From Cubamyces lactineus (lineage: Eukaryota > Basidiomycota > Agaricomycetes > Polyporales > Polyporaceae): a stretch of DNA of 64,000 bases. Below, piece after piece: positions 35,999 to 47,900 of the stretch. Where the stretch lies: contig JACDTU010000032.1 of NCBI GenBank assembly GCA_022376465.1, forward strand, positions 62,001 through 126,000. Reading direction: 5' to 3'. The position numbers were made by a program, and so were the translations under genes. The number at the start of each line of letters is the position of its first letter. Within the stretch, counting starts at the first letter, position 1. The notes under the pieces were generated by a model. The model ran no database searches and was not told where the DNA came from. It worked only from the letters and a program-made list of their open reading frames with translations.

Positions 35999-36885
35999 AG
36001 CTGTGACTACCCGACGAAGTGTCCGGGGATATCTTGGACTGCATCTCGAGCTGCACATGCATCTCTGCACATACATCTGTTAAACTGCGTCAATGTATTA
36101 TTGTCATCGCCTACTGGATCGAGAACAGGGCGTGATTTTCTTGATCCTGAAGGTCCGTCGGGAGGAATGAACGAAGACTGTACCATGCGAGCGTACTGGT
36201 AAGATCGCCGAGACCGTCTGTCCTCCCGCAAATAATCAGGTGCTCGTGTGCAATTATGAGATTCCGTATCCATGAGTCGCATTACCCAAACATATCTAGA
36301 TGTGCATACGGACGCATAGGCATAGCTTGACATATCCTAGAAAGGACTGACAGCGAGACGAAAGTATATAGCAGATGTCCTACGGAAAGCGAGGGCGAGG
36401 GTGGGGGGCGGGATGACGGAGACAGACGGAAGCGGGCATGGAGAAGGAGGTAGAGGCTTGCGGGGCGCGACAGGCGTGTCATCGCGAACGCGAACGAGAA
36501 CGGTGGGTCGTGCGAAATAGTGAACGCTGACATGGACAACGAAGACGAACGACGGACAGTGATGGTGCGGCGGGACGGGATCTACGCAAAAAGGACCTGG
36601 GGCGGGAGCGTGAACATAGTATACAGTATCATATGTAAGAGGTATGCCAACGACTGCGCAGGGGCTTTCGAGTCTTAAGATATACATGTGTGCACAGGAC
36701 GAGAGTGAGAGCGAGGTTCGAACGGGATCTCCTTCGTGAGAACAGACGCCAAGACGGACGACGTGCACCGGGTAAGACGGGCGTAGCACGGTAGACGGCG
36801 GTCAGACCAAGAGGGATTATGCACACCGGTGGTGTAGGTGCACGAGGGGGTATGTCGTAGAGACATTGCGCGGAGATGCATGAGA
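35999..36885. other. Convergent intergenic region
   Basis: Between the 3' ends of ARP8 and the RING-finger gene. Purine-rich near 36380-36560. No gene supported. Confidence 0.5.
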
Positions 36886-38510
36886 TCATGCTGAGAGGCG
36901 ATCCTTGAACGCGACGAAATCATCGGCCTGTAGCAAGGTCCACTCATTTGCAAGGAGGGTCATTTCGGACCGCCCTCGCCTGCGTCGGTCAGCGTTCTCT
37001 CTTCGCGGTGACGATGTGCGGGGAAACTTACTTATCACGCATGTACCAGTCTTCGTAGTACATGCCACCTTCCCTCCACGACAGCAGTTTATCCGCGTCG
37101 CTCGTGGCCAAGGCCGTACTGCCCTTGATAGTGCTGCCGCCAGCAGCTGCAGCGACGCAGGCGGACCCCGCCCCGGTCTCGGGCTTCGCGTTCTTGACGA
37201 TGTCGACGAGGGCCTTGATCGCGCAGTCCGCAAGGCGGTTCGGGGAGAAGGGGAAGGAGAAGATGGAGCGTGGCGTGAGGTCGGACGTGTACGGGAGCTC
37301 CGCGCGGCAGAGCGGGCATTCGAGTGAGTCGTGCCAGTATCCGCATCCGCGATGTACGGCTGCGAAGCACCATTTCAAGACACAGAGCGCGCAGAACGAA
37401 TGACCACAGCGTCCAGGGGTAAGGCTATACGGACATGCCCTGATGGGGAAGATGGGGTGTTAGCTCGTACGACGGAGACAAGTAATGCGGAGCACACATT
37501 ATCTCATAACATCTGCAAGGCGAAACAACATGCGGCGTGAGTGAGTGAGTCAAGGGAAGATGAACCGGAGCGACATACAAAGAACATGTGAAGTGTTCCT
37601 CGAGATGGGATAGGGCCCATAGAGGGTCGACTGTAGGACTCGAAACGGCTGTTTTCGCAACAGCCTCCATCTGCATCCTTTTCGCTAGGGCCTGCTCCTG
37701 CACATTCAACGACTTCGTGCGCACATTAACGTCTTTTGACTGCGCGTCCAGATCACGTTTCTTGGCAGCCAGGGTGTTCTTCCGTTGCGCAAGTCGTTCG
37801 AGCTCACGAGTGATGGTTCCCTCTTTGCGCGTAAGCGCGTTCTCTTTCCTGGCCAACGCAGCCTCACGCTTCTTCAACTCAGCCTCGCGACGGCGTATAA
37901 CTTTGTCAGCTTCCTTGAGGCGCTTGGCGAGGGATTCCGTCTCCTCGTCCTCGGCTGCGACTCGTTTGCGCTTGGAGAGACGGCTGGGGATATCATCTAC
38001 GATATCGAGCTTTGTCCGTCCTGGCGTCCGTGAGGTGCTCGCGGAAGAGCTACGGGATATCCGGGGTGATTTCTGTTGCTGCGCCATCGCCGCCGTAGTT
38101 GAAGTGCGGCGTCCGCGGGCGGACGACGGAGGAGACGAGGTTAACGTACTAGACGCCTTGCTCGATGAACCGGGTGTAGAAATGTTGGAACGTGAGGCAC
38201 GCATGGTGGACAGAGATTCTGCTTGGGAGCTGCGGCTTGCAGATGTTGAAGACGATGTTGCGGTTTGCCTAGGTGTACGATTGGCTGTAGAGGTTCTTTC
38301 ACGCTCTTTGAGTTTACGCTTGGCATGGCACTCACCTCTTGAGCCAGTCGTGCGAGCCGATGTTGAAGAGTTGGCCGTGCGAGTTCGGGGAGCGGATGAG
38401 GTGGAAACCGACTTCCTAGGACGCCTCGAGGCGGTAGATGTTCCGACGGTACTTGCAGACTCGAGGGCCGCTGCCGTTGGCCTTTTGAGTCTCTCTGAAC
38501 GGGTCCTCAT
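36886..38510 (-). CDS. Coiled-coil RING-finger protein (putative E3 ubiquitin ligase)
   Basis: Likely 465 residues from exons 38510-38336, 38284-37579, 37512-37498, 37439-37032 and 36979-36886. The N-terminal ~170 residues are Ser/Thr/Arg-rich and probably disordered. A strongly charged coiled coil of about 90 residues follows (KRLKEADKVIRRREAELKKR onward, ending near ALAKRMQ). A C-terminal RING finger has ligands C292, C295, C310, H312, C315, C318, C340 and C343, with PGRCGHSFCALC and ECPLCR visible. The RING is split by two introns around a 15-nt exon. The first intron (51 nt, GTGAGT...CAG) keeps frame, so both a spliced and a retained form could be translated. No known family beyond RING is recognised; ubiquitin-ligase activity is inferred from the fold. 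Confidence 0.85.
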
Positions 38511-41500
38511 GGAGGAGAGACGAAGGAGAGAGCAAGGCCGTTTGTGCTGCAAGATGGACGGCTGCGAGTAGAATCGATGCGACGGTTGTCCCCACAAAGA
38601 AGGAAGTCCTCTCCGCCTCGCTAAATCCAGCGAGCACCGTTCCCTCGCCCTCTACGCTCGTCACACACACGTGATCGTGCCATCAGTCACGCCCGCGTCG
38701 CGTCTCCCCGCCTTGGGTCTTCGTCGTCTCCTGCAATCTGCGTGAGTCAAAGAGGTTGCACAAGTGCGGGAGCATACCCTGAGGTTTGGATTGTCCTCAA
38801 GAACTGCTATTGCTCGGGACATAGAAGGGGCCCATCTTGTGGACGCGGGAAAATCGAGTGATAGTGCGCTTTAGCCATCACCCTCTGCGATGGGTGGTAA
38901 CCACGAGGCTCTGAAAGGTGCGCGCAGCTTTGTCCTTGCGTATGCCGCTCTCTTTCTCTTCCCCGCACTAGCAGCTATATCTATCTGTCGGACCGTCCCC
39001 CCAATGCAGCAGTCTTGTTCCTTTGGCTCTGAGACATCGTGCGATGCCACGCATTCGATGTTTCAACGTGACCTTGTTTTCCTTTATCCGCCAATCGCCC
39101 GGTAGCCTCGTGCAAGCAGGACCCGCTCGCAAACCGTGTGCGCCATGTCGTTGGAAGCACGACGCTCGGCTGCACAACGAGGAGAGGCAGTGCTTTGATG
39201 CGCTGCGAGACGTTGAGTAGGCTCATTTCCACATCCAAGCCAGTCCCTCTCACGCATACCCGTTGTGCAGGAGCAGTGCCTATCTGGCCTCGCCGTTGGC
39301 AATTGCCTCGTGTGTCGCGACCGCCTCTCCTAGACGTCAGGCACGCCGCAGGACCAGACAGACATGCTTGGGCCTGAACCTTGAACGTGATCACGACAAG
39401 GTTGCGTCGATACTCCAGGGTGTCTGGGTACAATGTGCCTGAACCTCGCTGACGTCGTGCACCTGCCTATCCAGGCGTTACTGCGCCTGATATCTACGGA
39501 TCTGTCGTATCCGATACGTTTCATCGGGCCCCGACAGACGCTTTGCTATGTTTCCAGAATTTCGTTTGGAGTGCAGGTGCGATCCGCGTCTCCAATCGAC
39601 CGAGGTGCACCACGACGGCTGGGGTTCTACGATTTCTTTCCAGCCGTCGTCTGAAAGCGTGTGGTACTGGCGACTCGCCGTACTGGAGAGCGCCACACAC
39701 CCTTTGATGCGCATTCCAATTGCATGCGTTCAATGGGAACTGATCCACAGCTGCCATATACGCCCGTTTCTTTTTTCTCCCCACCCGCAGACACGGGCGC
39801 TGGAGGAAGCAATCGTCCTCGACTCCCGTCAGATGACATGCGTCCGTTTCCATGTGTGAGTGTTCACCTTGTTCTGCTCTAGGTTCGTCTCTATCGGCAA
39901 GGGCGCTGTTCAACTTTACAGGATTGATGACGCTACTCCTCGCTTCCTCGCCTACAGACGGAGGATGCAGCACTAGCGTTGAAACGACCTGCCCGGGAAG
40001 TCGTCTGCTGTATCGCATACAACGGGGCCTCGGTCTTCAGGTACGATGCCCAGTTCCTCAGTCCACGTCGATGGGCGTAGCTACTAGCAACGCACCAACT
40101 ACGGCCTTTGCTGCCTGGAATAGTCGGCATTGCGGTGCCGCAATATTTGCAATGCTTGCACGCGCCTTGTCAGGGCATACGCAGTGGAGACTCACACCGA
40201 TTGATGATTCAGAGTTCACGATGTAAGAAGCTGTCAGCACCCGACAATCTTCGGCGTGACCAGGCTCACACTATCCGCCGGTCCGATACAATCGCCTGGT
40301 TGCTTCCATAGGTCTTGTAAGTGTTTTCTCGCAGTTGCTCCGTTCAAGGTTGCCCACAAACCTGGCTTATTGGTACATTTCGCGATGTCGCAAGCTCCCT
40401 CGTTCTCCAAATATGGGAAAACCTCGGCGTTACCGTGCCACTCGCTGCGTCGATACTGCGCCGCGAAGACCATGCATGCGGAGGTGCACACACCCCGACA
40501 GGTCGACACAATCCCACATACTCAACGTAAGTGTTCTCAGAGCTGCCGTACGGATCGCACGTCTATCTCATAGAGCAGGTGAGAACCAGAGAAGCCAGCA
40601 CGGTACCGTATGGTCTGCATAGAAGCCTCCCCGTGGGGCGTGTGCGCAAGGGCATCCAATCTGCAGGGAACCACGATGCTGGCCTTCGTTGACGTCGAAG
40701 GGGAGCGATGTGCGATCCCAACGGCCGTTCCTCGTTCTGGGCGCGATGAGTAGAAGGATCCTACGCTCATAACTGAGCACGGTCGTCGCGAATGCTGCCG
40801 ATGCTCCTGCCGCACTGCGAGCCGACGTTATTCATTTCGCGGCGCGGTGCCAATGTGCACAACCGAGGTCGGTCCATGCATGCGCGCATAACTCTAATCC
40901 ACGTTGTTCCGGGGAGTCTTCTCGGGAGGCCCATCGGCCGCCAGATATGAATTAATCGTGCCTCTGGGCGTTCTCCGTATGTCAGAACTCTCTCGCACCC
41001 GTCATCGTCCGCTGACCACTGTCTTCACAGGGTACGTGACGATGGGCGCGCTCTGCTGAATTGCTGCGTACTTTCTCTCGGCTCTCCAGTCGTCCGCGCT
41101 ATGTGCTCAACTGTCAGGATGGTGCAATCCTCCTCATGACAGCCTCGGGTCCGCATCACGGTCTTGCGCTGGCCGAAAGCGTTCGCCAAATGCTATCGAC
41201 GTTCGGCTCGCCAAAGTCCTTCCAATCTCCTTTGACATCTTGACGCGGCGACATTCCCGTGGCGCAGGCGTTCCTCCACAGGGCATTCGCATCAGCCAGC
41301 CTCTCTTGAGGACTTCTTCCACACGCAGGCCTTCCGCACATCAACCAGGTCTGATTGTTTATCTGACAGCGGTGGTATTCCGGAACTCTGGAAGTATGTA
41401 TAGGAGCGCATTGAGGCCGTTCGCGTCAGCTTCGACCCTCGGGACCTCAGCGGGCGACTAGTCGCATACGTCAATGCACTGGCTTCTGTGCGCACCCCTT

Positions 41501-44500
41501 GGACGAGCCTTCCGGCACCTAGACCAACGTCCACACGGCTATTATTGGAGCGCACAACGAACGCCCCGTGGCGATCCCTTCGCCCGTACGCCCTTCCGTT
41601 GTATATGGGAGACGCTTGCGGCACTGTCGTTCGCGGAGTCGGGCAGTACGCGGATAGCGGTGGCGTGCTTCCTGTCCCCGAACGTAGTGCAGCCGAACCT
41701 GCGAAGACGTAACTCTACGCTATGTGATTCGCTGCCTCGCTCTCGAGCCTTGTGTGCACCGCGTCGGGCGCGATCGATTAGCGCGGCGCGCTGCCAGCCC
41801 CGCATGCTGGAAATCCGGGGCTCGCGTTGCCTGACAGGACGGGTTCCGACCTTCTCATCGGGCGCGACCCTGTTCGTTCTCGTTCATCAAACAAAGACGG
41901 CCATGGCCCCATCGGGCAAGACAAGGGGCCAGAGTACGGATACTCCTGTACATCCCTGGCGCCTCACCGCCGCGAGTGCGGGCAGAAGCAGGGAGGTCGT
42001 GTCAAAAGTCGGCGCGGCGGCGTCGGACGCGCGGTGCGGTCACGCGGCGTATGTTTCCTTGCTTGACACATTGGGGGCTGGTGTTGAGCAGGGTGCCAAG
42101 ATGCGGCGGACCCGACAAACGACGAGGACGAGTGCGATCTTCTTCCATTCGAACCACACGATGCATTGCGAGCAATATCATGGCATCGTGCTTCTTTGTC
42201 TGTATATCCTGACGCTTTCCGGACGTACCAAGGGCCTAGCGCGGACGCCCGCGGCTTCTGTATGGCCGAGCCGCTTTGCTGCGGCCGACGAAGAGACCAG
42301 CAATGTCGCCTGCGCGCAGCCATGCAGCTGCGCAAGAGAACCCTGGAGCATACAGTTCCTTCGGACCTTGGGTTGCACCGAACCACTGGGGACCGCAATC
42401 TGCTGAAATTGCTGCCGCATGCGCGAGGAGAGAGCAAGTTTCGGTACGTGCGTCTAATCGCAGAACTGGCAGGATCGGAAGTCTGACTACGCCGAACACT
42501 GGCAGGGTGCTGGACCGCATCGTGCAGAATGACAGCTCGGTCTTCGTGGAGGAGAATCCGCGCTCGTCGGGCGTTCTGTGTGAGTCAGCCTTACCCCTAT
42601 GGCAGTCGGTTTCCAATACACCGTCTCCCATGTTTTCTCTGTGAACCCTCTGCTGCGCTCGAAAAAAACTCACGTACGAATAGCTTTCGACTTTGCTCCG
42701 GGCGGCATTGCTTTGGACTATGAACAACGCGGATGTTGTTAGAGGATGAACGTGCGTACATATGCACCCACAGACATACCCATCGCGTTCGCGGGCCTTC
42801 TCCTCCAGTCCAAGCTATAGTTGTCTAAGAGTCTCAGACATACTCTTAGGCCCGGAGGTTGCCTGTTGCTCAGCAATGTTACCATTATTGACGAGCTACC
42901 TTGAGTGTCTTACCAAGCCGCGGGTTTCCGACCGTCGAGATTCGGGGCTCCTGAATAATCATAACAACCTATCTGATTTCCTCGTGCTCATCTGCAGCCC
43001 GAGGTCTCTGATTCTGGCTCCCTCTTGCCACCTGCGCGACTCTATGCTTGTACGGATCCCGAGGAGAACAGGTGTGCACAATCCAACGGTGTACGAACTC
43101 CCGACTCCCGAGCACAATTTGCATCAAGCCGGGTGCTCGTGCGGTTAGCCCCTACCTGCCTCGGTCGGACGTGATCATGTCCCGCAAGGTTTCATTGCTC
43201 TTGAACTCCGCGATCCTCTCACCGTGAGTGTCCCCAATATCGTTCTTATACCGCTCTCAATCCGTCACGGTGCGCAGCCGTAGCTTACTGTCTTGCCTTC
43301 TCAGACCCACTACTGGTGCCGACGTCTCTCGTTGGCTGCAGATGCATGCAGGCCCTCTACCTCTGAAAGCCGACGTACAGAGTGTGCTCGCATGCCGAGC
43401 CAAACACTAATCTTCACGACCTAGGACAATCCAACCAATTGAACAACGATGTTCACGGCATATGCAAATTACTACAAATGCGCATGTCCATTTGTCAACA
43501 TGCTCCTCGATCACCTGTACTGGGGTGAGGCTCGTGGCCGATCGCGGACGGGGCTTCCCCGCGTCCCTATAGCCACCCATCGCTCGCCTCACTTACGTGT
43601 AAGCCGTGCACTGCGCCCATTCACCGATCCATCATTCTACACCACCCCAACATGTGTATCTTGCGCTCGCAGTACACCCTGATAGGTACCGCGTCACACA
43701 TCCTGCCAGTGGAGGGCTTGGCTGGCCCGCTGCGGCGACCATATCACAAATGCTGCAGTTACCGCTATCGTGGGGCCCAAGCTGAGGCTGAGCGTGCACC
43801 AACAGTCGCGCAAGGTTGACAAATTGCATCCCGATTTCTTAGTCAAGAAAGTCACCTGCCGTGCCCGACGCACCACAAGCTGGGCAGCACGAGCGTTTGG
43901 GTCTGCCGCTCGGAGACGCTCATACGGTGTTCTCGATATGCCTGACGTTCCTTCAACTTTCTGGTTGATGCATAATCCCGGTCGGCTTTTGACGACTTTG
44001 CAGGCATTCCGGGGCTGTGGTCCATGTCGCCTCCATGTTTTCGCCGCGATATGCCCTTGCCCCGCTTTCCGAGGTCGGGCACGTTGGATCCACGACGCTG
44101 TGGTGGCGAAGCTGGGCCGCCGGTGCCACTGTGAGGACGCCACCGTCAGCGGGCGACACAAGCAAATGTCCGCTCAAACAGGCCCAAACCACAGGCGTGA
44201 TCCTCGAACTCCGGGCTCCGGAATCCCCACGGGCTCCATCGGGCTTTCGAGGTGGGCCGTCTGTCGGAGGAGGGCATAGGAGGGCATAGGAGGACGCCGC
44301 CGTCTGATCGAGGTCTGGGCTCACTGCAGCTAGCAGCCCAAAGCGCTGCTGCTCCGTTCGTTTGCAAATGAAAAACCAAGATCATAGATCGATGCGCAGG
44401 ACCGACCTGGGTCCTTGTTGCCTCAGATAACGATTCGGGCCGGCTGGCGTGTACGAGACAAGTCACCCGGCTGCCTGATGCGCTGCAGCTGTACACAACC

Positions 44501-44540
44501 AGCTTGGTAAAGCTCGAGCTCGTGCAAAGAGACATCCTAA
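38511..44540. other. GC-rich 6-kb stretch with broken coding-like fragments
   Basis: Many short plus-strand stretches read like protein but stop or shift frame within 30-100 codons. Examples: FVSIGKGAVQLYRIDD near 39890, VASSLVLQIWENLGVTVPLA near 40390, RVSFDPRDLSGRLVAYVNAL near 41440, VPSDLGLHRTTGDRNLLKLL near 42360 and DRIVQNDSSVFVEENPRSSG near 42510. Some are flanked by splice-like GT/AG. They may be exons of a heavily interrupted gene, a decayed gene, or chance. I cannot join them into one model or name a family. Confidence 0.35.
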
Positions 44541-44990
44541 ATGGGCTCGAAAGCCGCAGTGAGGGTTGGTGCTACCAGCGGCTGTGGTAGGCTCCTGGAA
44601 CTCTCTGAATCTGTACCTTCCGCGCTCGACACGATCTTCTGCTCCTTGAACCACTTGCCTCAGATCGCCGCGCAGACCTGGTGCGCACTGAATGCCTCAA
44701 GGCAATCGGGGACTCCAAGTCCTTCACTTCCAGCCCGGATAGACCGGCCCACCGACGTCTCCGCGGACCGCGCACTTCGGGAGTGCATCTGTACAAGCTG
44801 CAAGTCCGGTGTCACCGACGCCGACGACCTCCAGAGTCCAGGAAAGATCTACCCACCTGGCATCAAACAGATCCATAGGATGGCGTCCACGTCCCTTGAG
44901 TGCGGTAGCAGCGCTCCAGAGAGACGATCGCCGGGAGTCAGACCAGCGTCACAGCGGTGGCTTATGGCTCGTGGTGGCTTTCGTACCTGA
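44541..44990 (+). other. Open stretch with Cys motif, possible transposon-gene remnant
   Basis: A 149-codon open frame containing GRLLELSESVPSAL and then ECICTSCKSGVTDADDLQSP followed by GKIYPPGIKQIHR. The CxCxxC...G...H pattern is loosely like the Cys/His segment ahead of the catalytic region in some basidiomycete DNA-transposon proteins. No catalytic region follows in any frame. Treat as a weak candidate only. Confidence 0.2.
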
Positions 44991-47900
44991 CAAGCTGCAG
45001 GCACACACGCACGCTCCCGCAAAGCCCCGTAACAACAGATTAATGGCCCTCTTCACACTGCGGTGCAGCACTGCGCATATCTCAAGCGATTTCAAACGTC
45101 GAACCAGCAGAAAGCGAAGGCGCAACCGACGAAGTCCTGACTCCCGACTCCACAGGACACTGAAGTGTGAACACTCGGCCAGGGCACTCCTGCCCGCCAG
45201 GCTCCAGCTGATCGCCCACTGCTCAGCGCGCAACAGTCCGGATCCCTCCCGCGTGCGACCGATGCCGCCCACGGGCGACAGTGCTTGCATGCCTTGGCTT
45301 CGAATTTCGGGTGCTGTTGCAAATCAACGACGAGACACCCCCGCTGCGCGCGCCCACGGCTCGGAGCACATGCCGAACGGGGCCTGGGGGGTCGGCGCGC
45401 GGGGCAGACGCCTGAGGCCTGCGGACGTCCGCGCTCGGCGTTCGCAGATTGCAGATGTGGAGAAGATGTTGGTACGGGCGAGCTCACCGCGCTGACAGAA
45501 GGACGGGCTCTGCGCGCGCTGCTGAGTTTGTTCTTTCGGCACCGGATGCGAGTTCGAGGGTACGTACGTACTGTTTGGGTACAAGGCGTACGCTGAGCAG
45601 ACGCTGCAGCTCGCCACGGCATTCGCGACAGATGGAGATAGATAATGATATCGTGTACAGTGCCGCCAAACGCCTTGTATAACCGGTGCGACCCCGGGTA
45701 ACACGAGCAGGGTGTGTACAGCACAGCGATATGTGTGTGGGCGAGCGAAACGTCTTGACTGATTACGAGGTGCACGTATTGCCGGTGCGCACGTACACGC
45801 ATCCTAACTGTGGCCCATCAGCAGCACCGCAACTCCGGTGACCAAAATTTCAGTGCAGAGGCGAGTCGCGAGTCACGATCAGGAATGGGGACGGCTAAGC
45901 GGAAAGAAGAAGCTGGAAGGCGAGTGATGTCGGAGATGATGGAGGGACGCGCGCGTGCGACGTCGCGGCGCGCTGTATCCGACGCTAGCCTTCTTCCAGG
46001 CGGGCGCAGTGCGTTCTTGCGTGCGTGCGTGCACGCGCATGTTTCACAAGCATCGATCGCGCCTCGCCAAGTCGGACGTTGACAGAATCGCCCAAACATC
46101 GTTGGAAATGCATCAGAACTTCGGAGAAGGCTTCTTCTGCGGCCTGGCAGAAACAACAAACGGAAGACGCGGAGACGCAGAGACGCAACCGTCGGCCGTC
46201 CCGCCCGCTGGGCCCTGGCCGCGCTCACGCTGGCAGCCATCTTCCAGCTCGGGAATCGAGAACCGTGGAGGCCGAGTCGCGCGGACTCGCACACGGCGAT
46301 GCGCCCTATGAGTGTCAATCTCTCGATCAGTCGATATTCAATCGTTGCTTTTCCTTAGCGCAGGCGTTGACGTCATGCACATGGGTCTGGCAAGGACGCC
46401 CAATGCAAGGAGTTGTGCCAGTGCCATAGAGTCGAACACATGCTGCACGGCTTGCCTATCAGATATCGGGAGCTTTCTCTCCTGTACACGGACGTTGTAG
46501 TAGAGCGTCAGGCCTTGAAGCCCGGGAGCCGGCTGTTTCGGAACACTCGTCAGTGTGCAAAACGCATGTCGGTGATCTAAGGCGGACAAGAATATGCATG
46601 CGCTGGATATATCACAGCCAGGAATAGATCTATGCACGATGTCAAAAAATAGTCAATGTAATGGCAATCGCAATCGTGGATGCTACTTACCAGCAAGCAA
46701 AGGTGCCGCACCGAGAGCAGACCGACTGCCATGGCCACATCCAATTTGCTTTTTGTGACCTTAATGGGTTGTGACCCTGAGCCATACTCAGTTGGGTACC
46801 CAGGATCAATCCACGATAGGGTTCAGGACGGGTTGCAGTCGGTGTTCGCACGGACCAAGTAGGGTCGGGCGCATAAGACCAGGTACGCAAGTGGGCGCAA
46901 TATGCTCGGTGCGCGTCCAGTTGCGGCCTGAGAGTGGCGGCGCCGTCTCGATACGGAACCTATCAGCTCGCGGGCCGAGGGCAATTGACCTCTACGCTCT
47001 TTCTCTTCGGCGAAGCGGCCAGGCCATGGGCGACCGCGTCCAGCCAGCTGACGATGCCAGAACACGAGACGGGAGGTGGTCGCAGCAGCCTATGTCCGCT
47101 TGTGTCCGCTGAGGAACTTACCGCATGGGCGAGTGCAGAGCAACTTTGACAGGATCCCAGGGACCTGTCGAGAAAGCTGGCCGGTCTCCCCGTCTTTTGC
47201 GCACTTTTCGGGTCACCTTCCAATTGTCATGTCGTCATTCCGACATGTGCAAGGATGTGCGAACGTGAGCGGGCCTCCCCGCCAGCTTGGATTTGGCGGA
47301 AGATGCAAAGGAATACTGTCATTTGGACGATGAAACGCGTATCGGCGCCGAGGGCCATGGCGCACCTAGGTACCGTCACGGACAGTACCACTCCCTGACG
47401 ATAATGTTACTGAGTACGACTGGCCGTGTCGGATGCTGTCGAATGCCGTATCTGCGAGATATGGTCAGCATCTTATGCAACAGATATCGTATGAACACTC
47501 ACAGTGGTCGCTCGGGATATCGTGCCCGAGCCCAGCTTCGCACGATCCTCGAAACTCCGGGAGGGATGAATGACCGCAGTTACACTCGCCGACTACGGTC
47601 GCTCCGACTAGCTATACGGTCTTGGCCCCGAGTTTTATTCTTGGCCAGCGTGTGTGAACGAATGCGCATGGGAAAGAAGAGCCACAACGAGAGGAGGATG
47701 CGGAATGTCCAAAACCCGGTATGAATCTTCCCACAAGACACCACGATAGTCGCAGAGAAGAAAGCAATCGCCTCATTCGTTCGTCCGTGTGACAGAGCAA
47801 GCCCCGGTCAATGGCGGCCCCCTTCGAGACGAAGTCGCCCGGAATTCGACGTCACTCAATCGCGACGCGTCGGGCGGTGCCGGACAGTGGCGCGTCCGGC

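Noticed and set aside
41474..42406. 310-codon plus-strand open frame
   Set aside because: Overlaps another equally plausible reading in a second frame (EPHDALRAISWHRASLSVY near 42140) and a minus-strand frame. No domain; left as unassigned.
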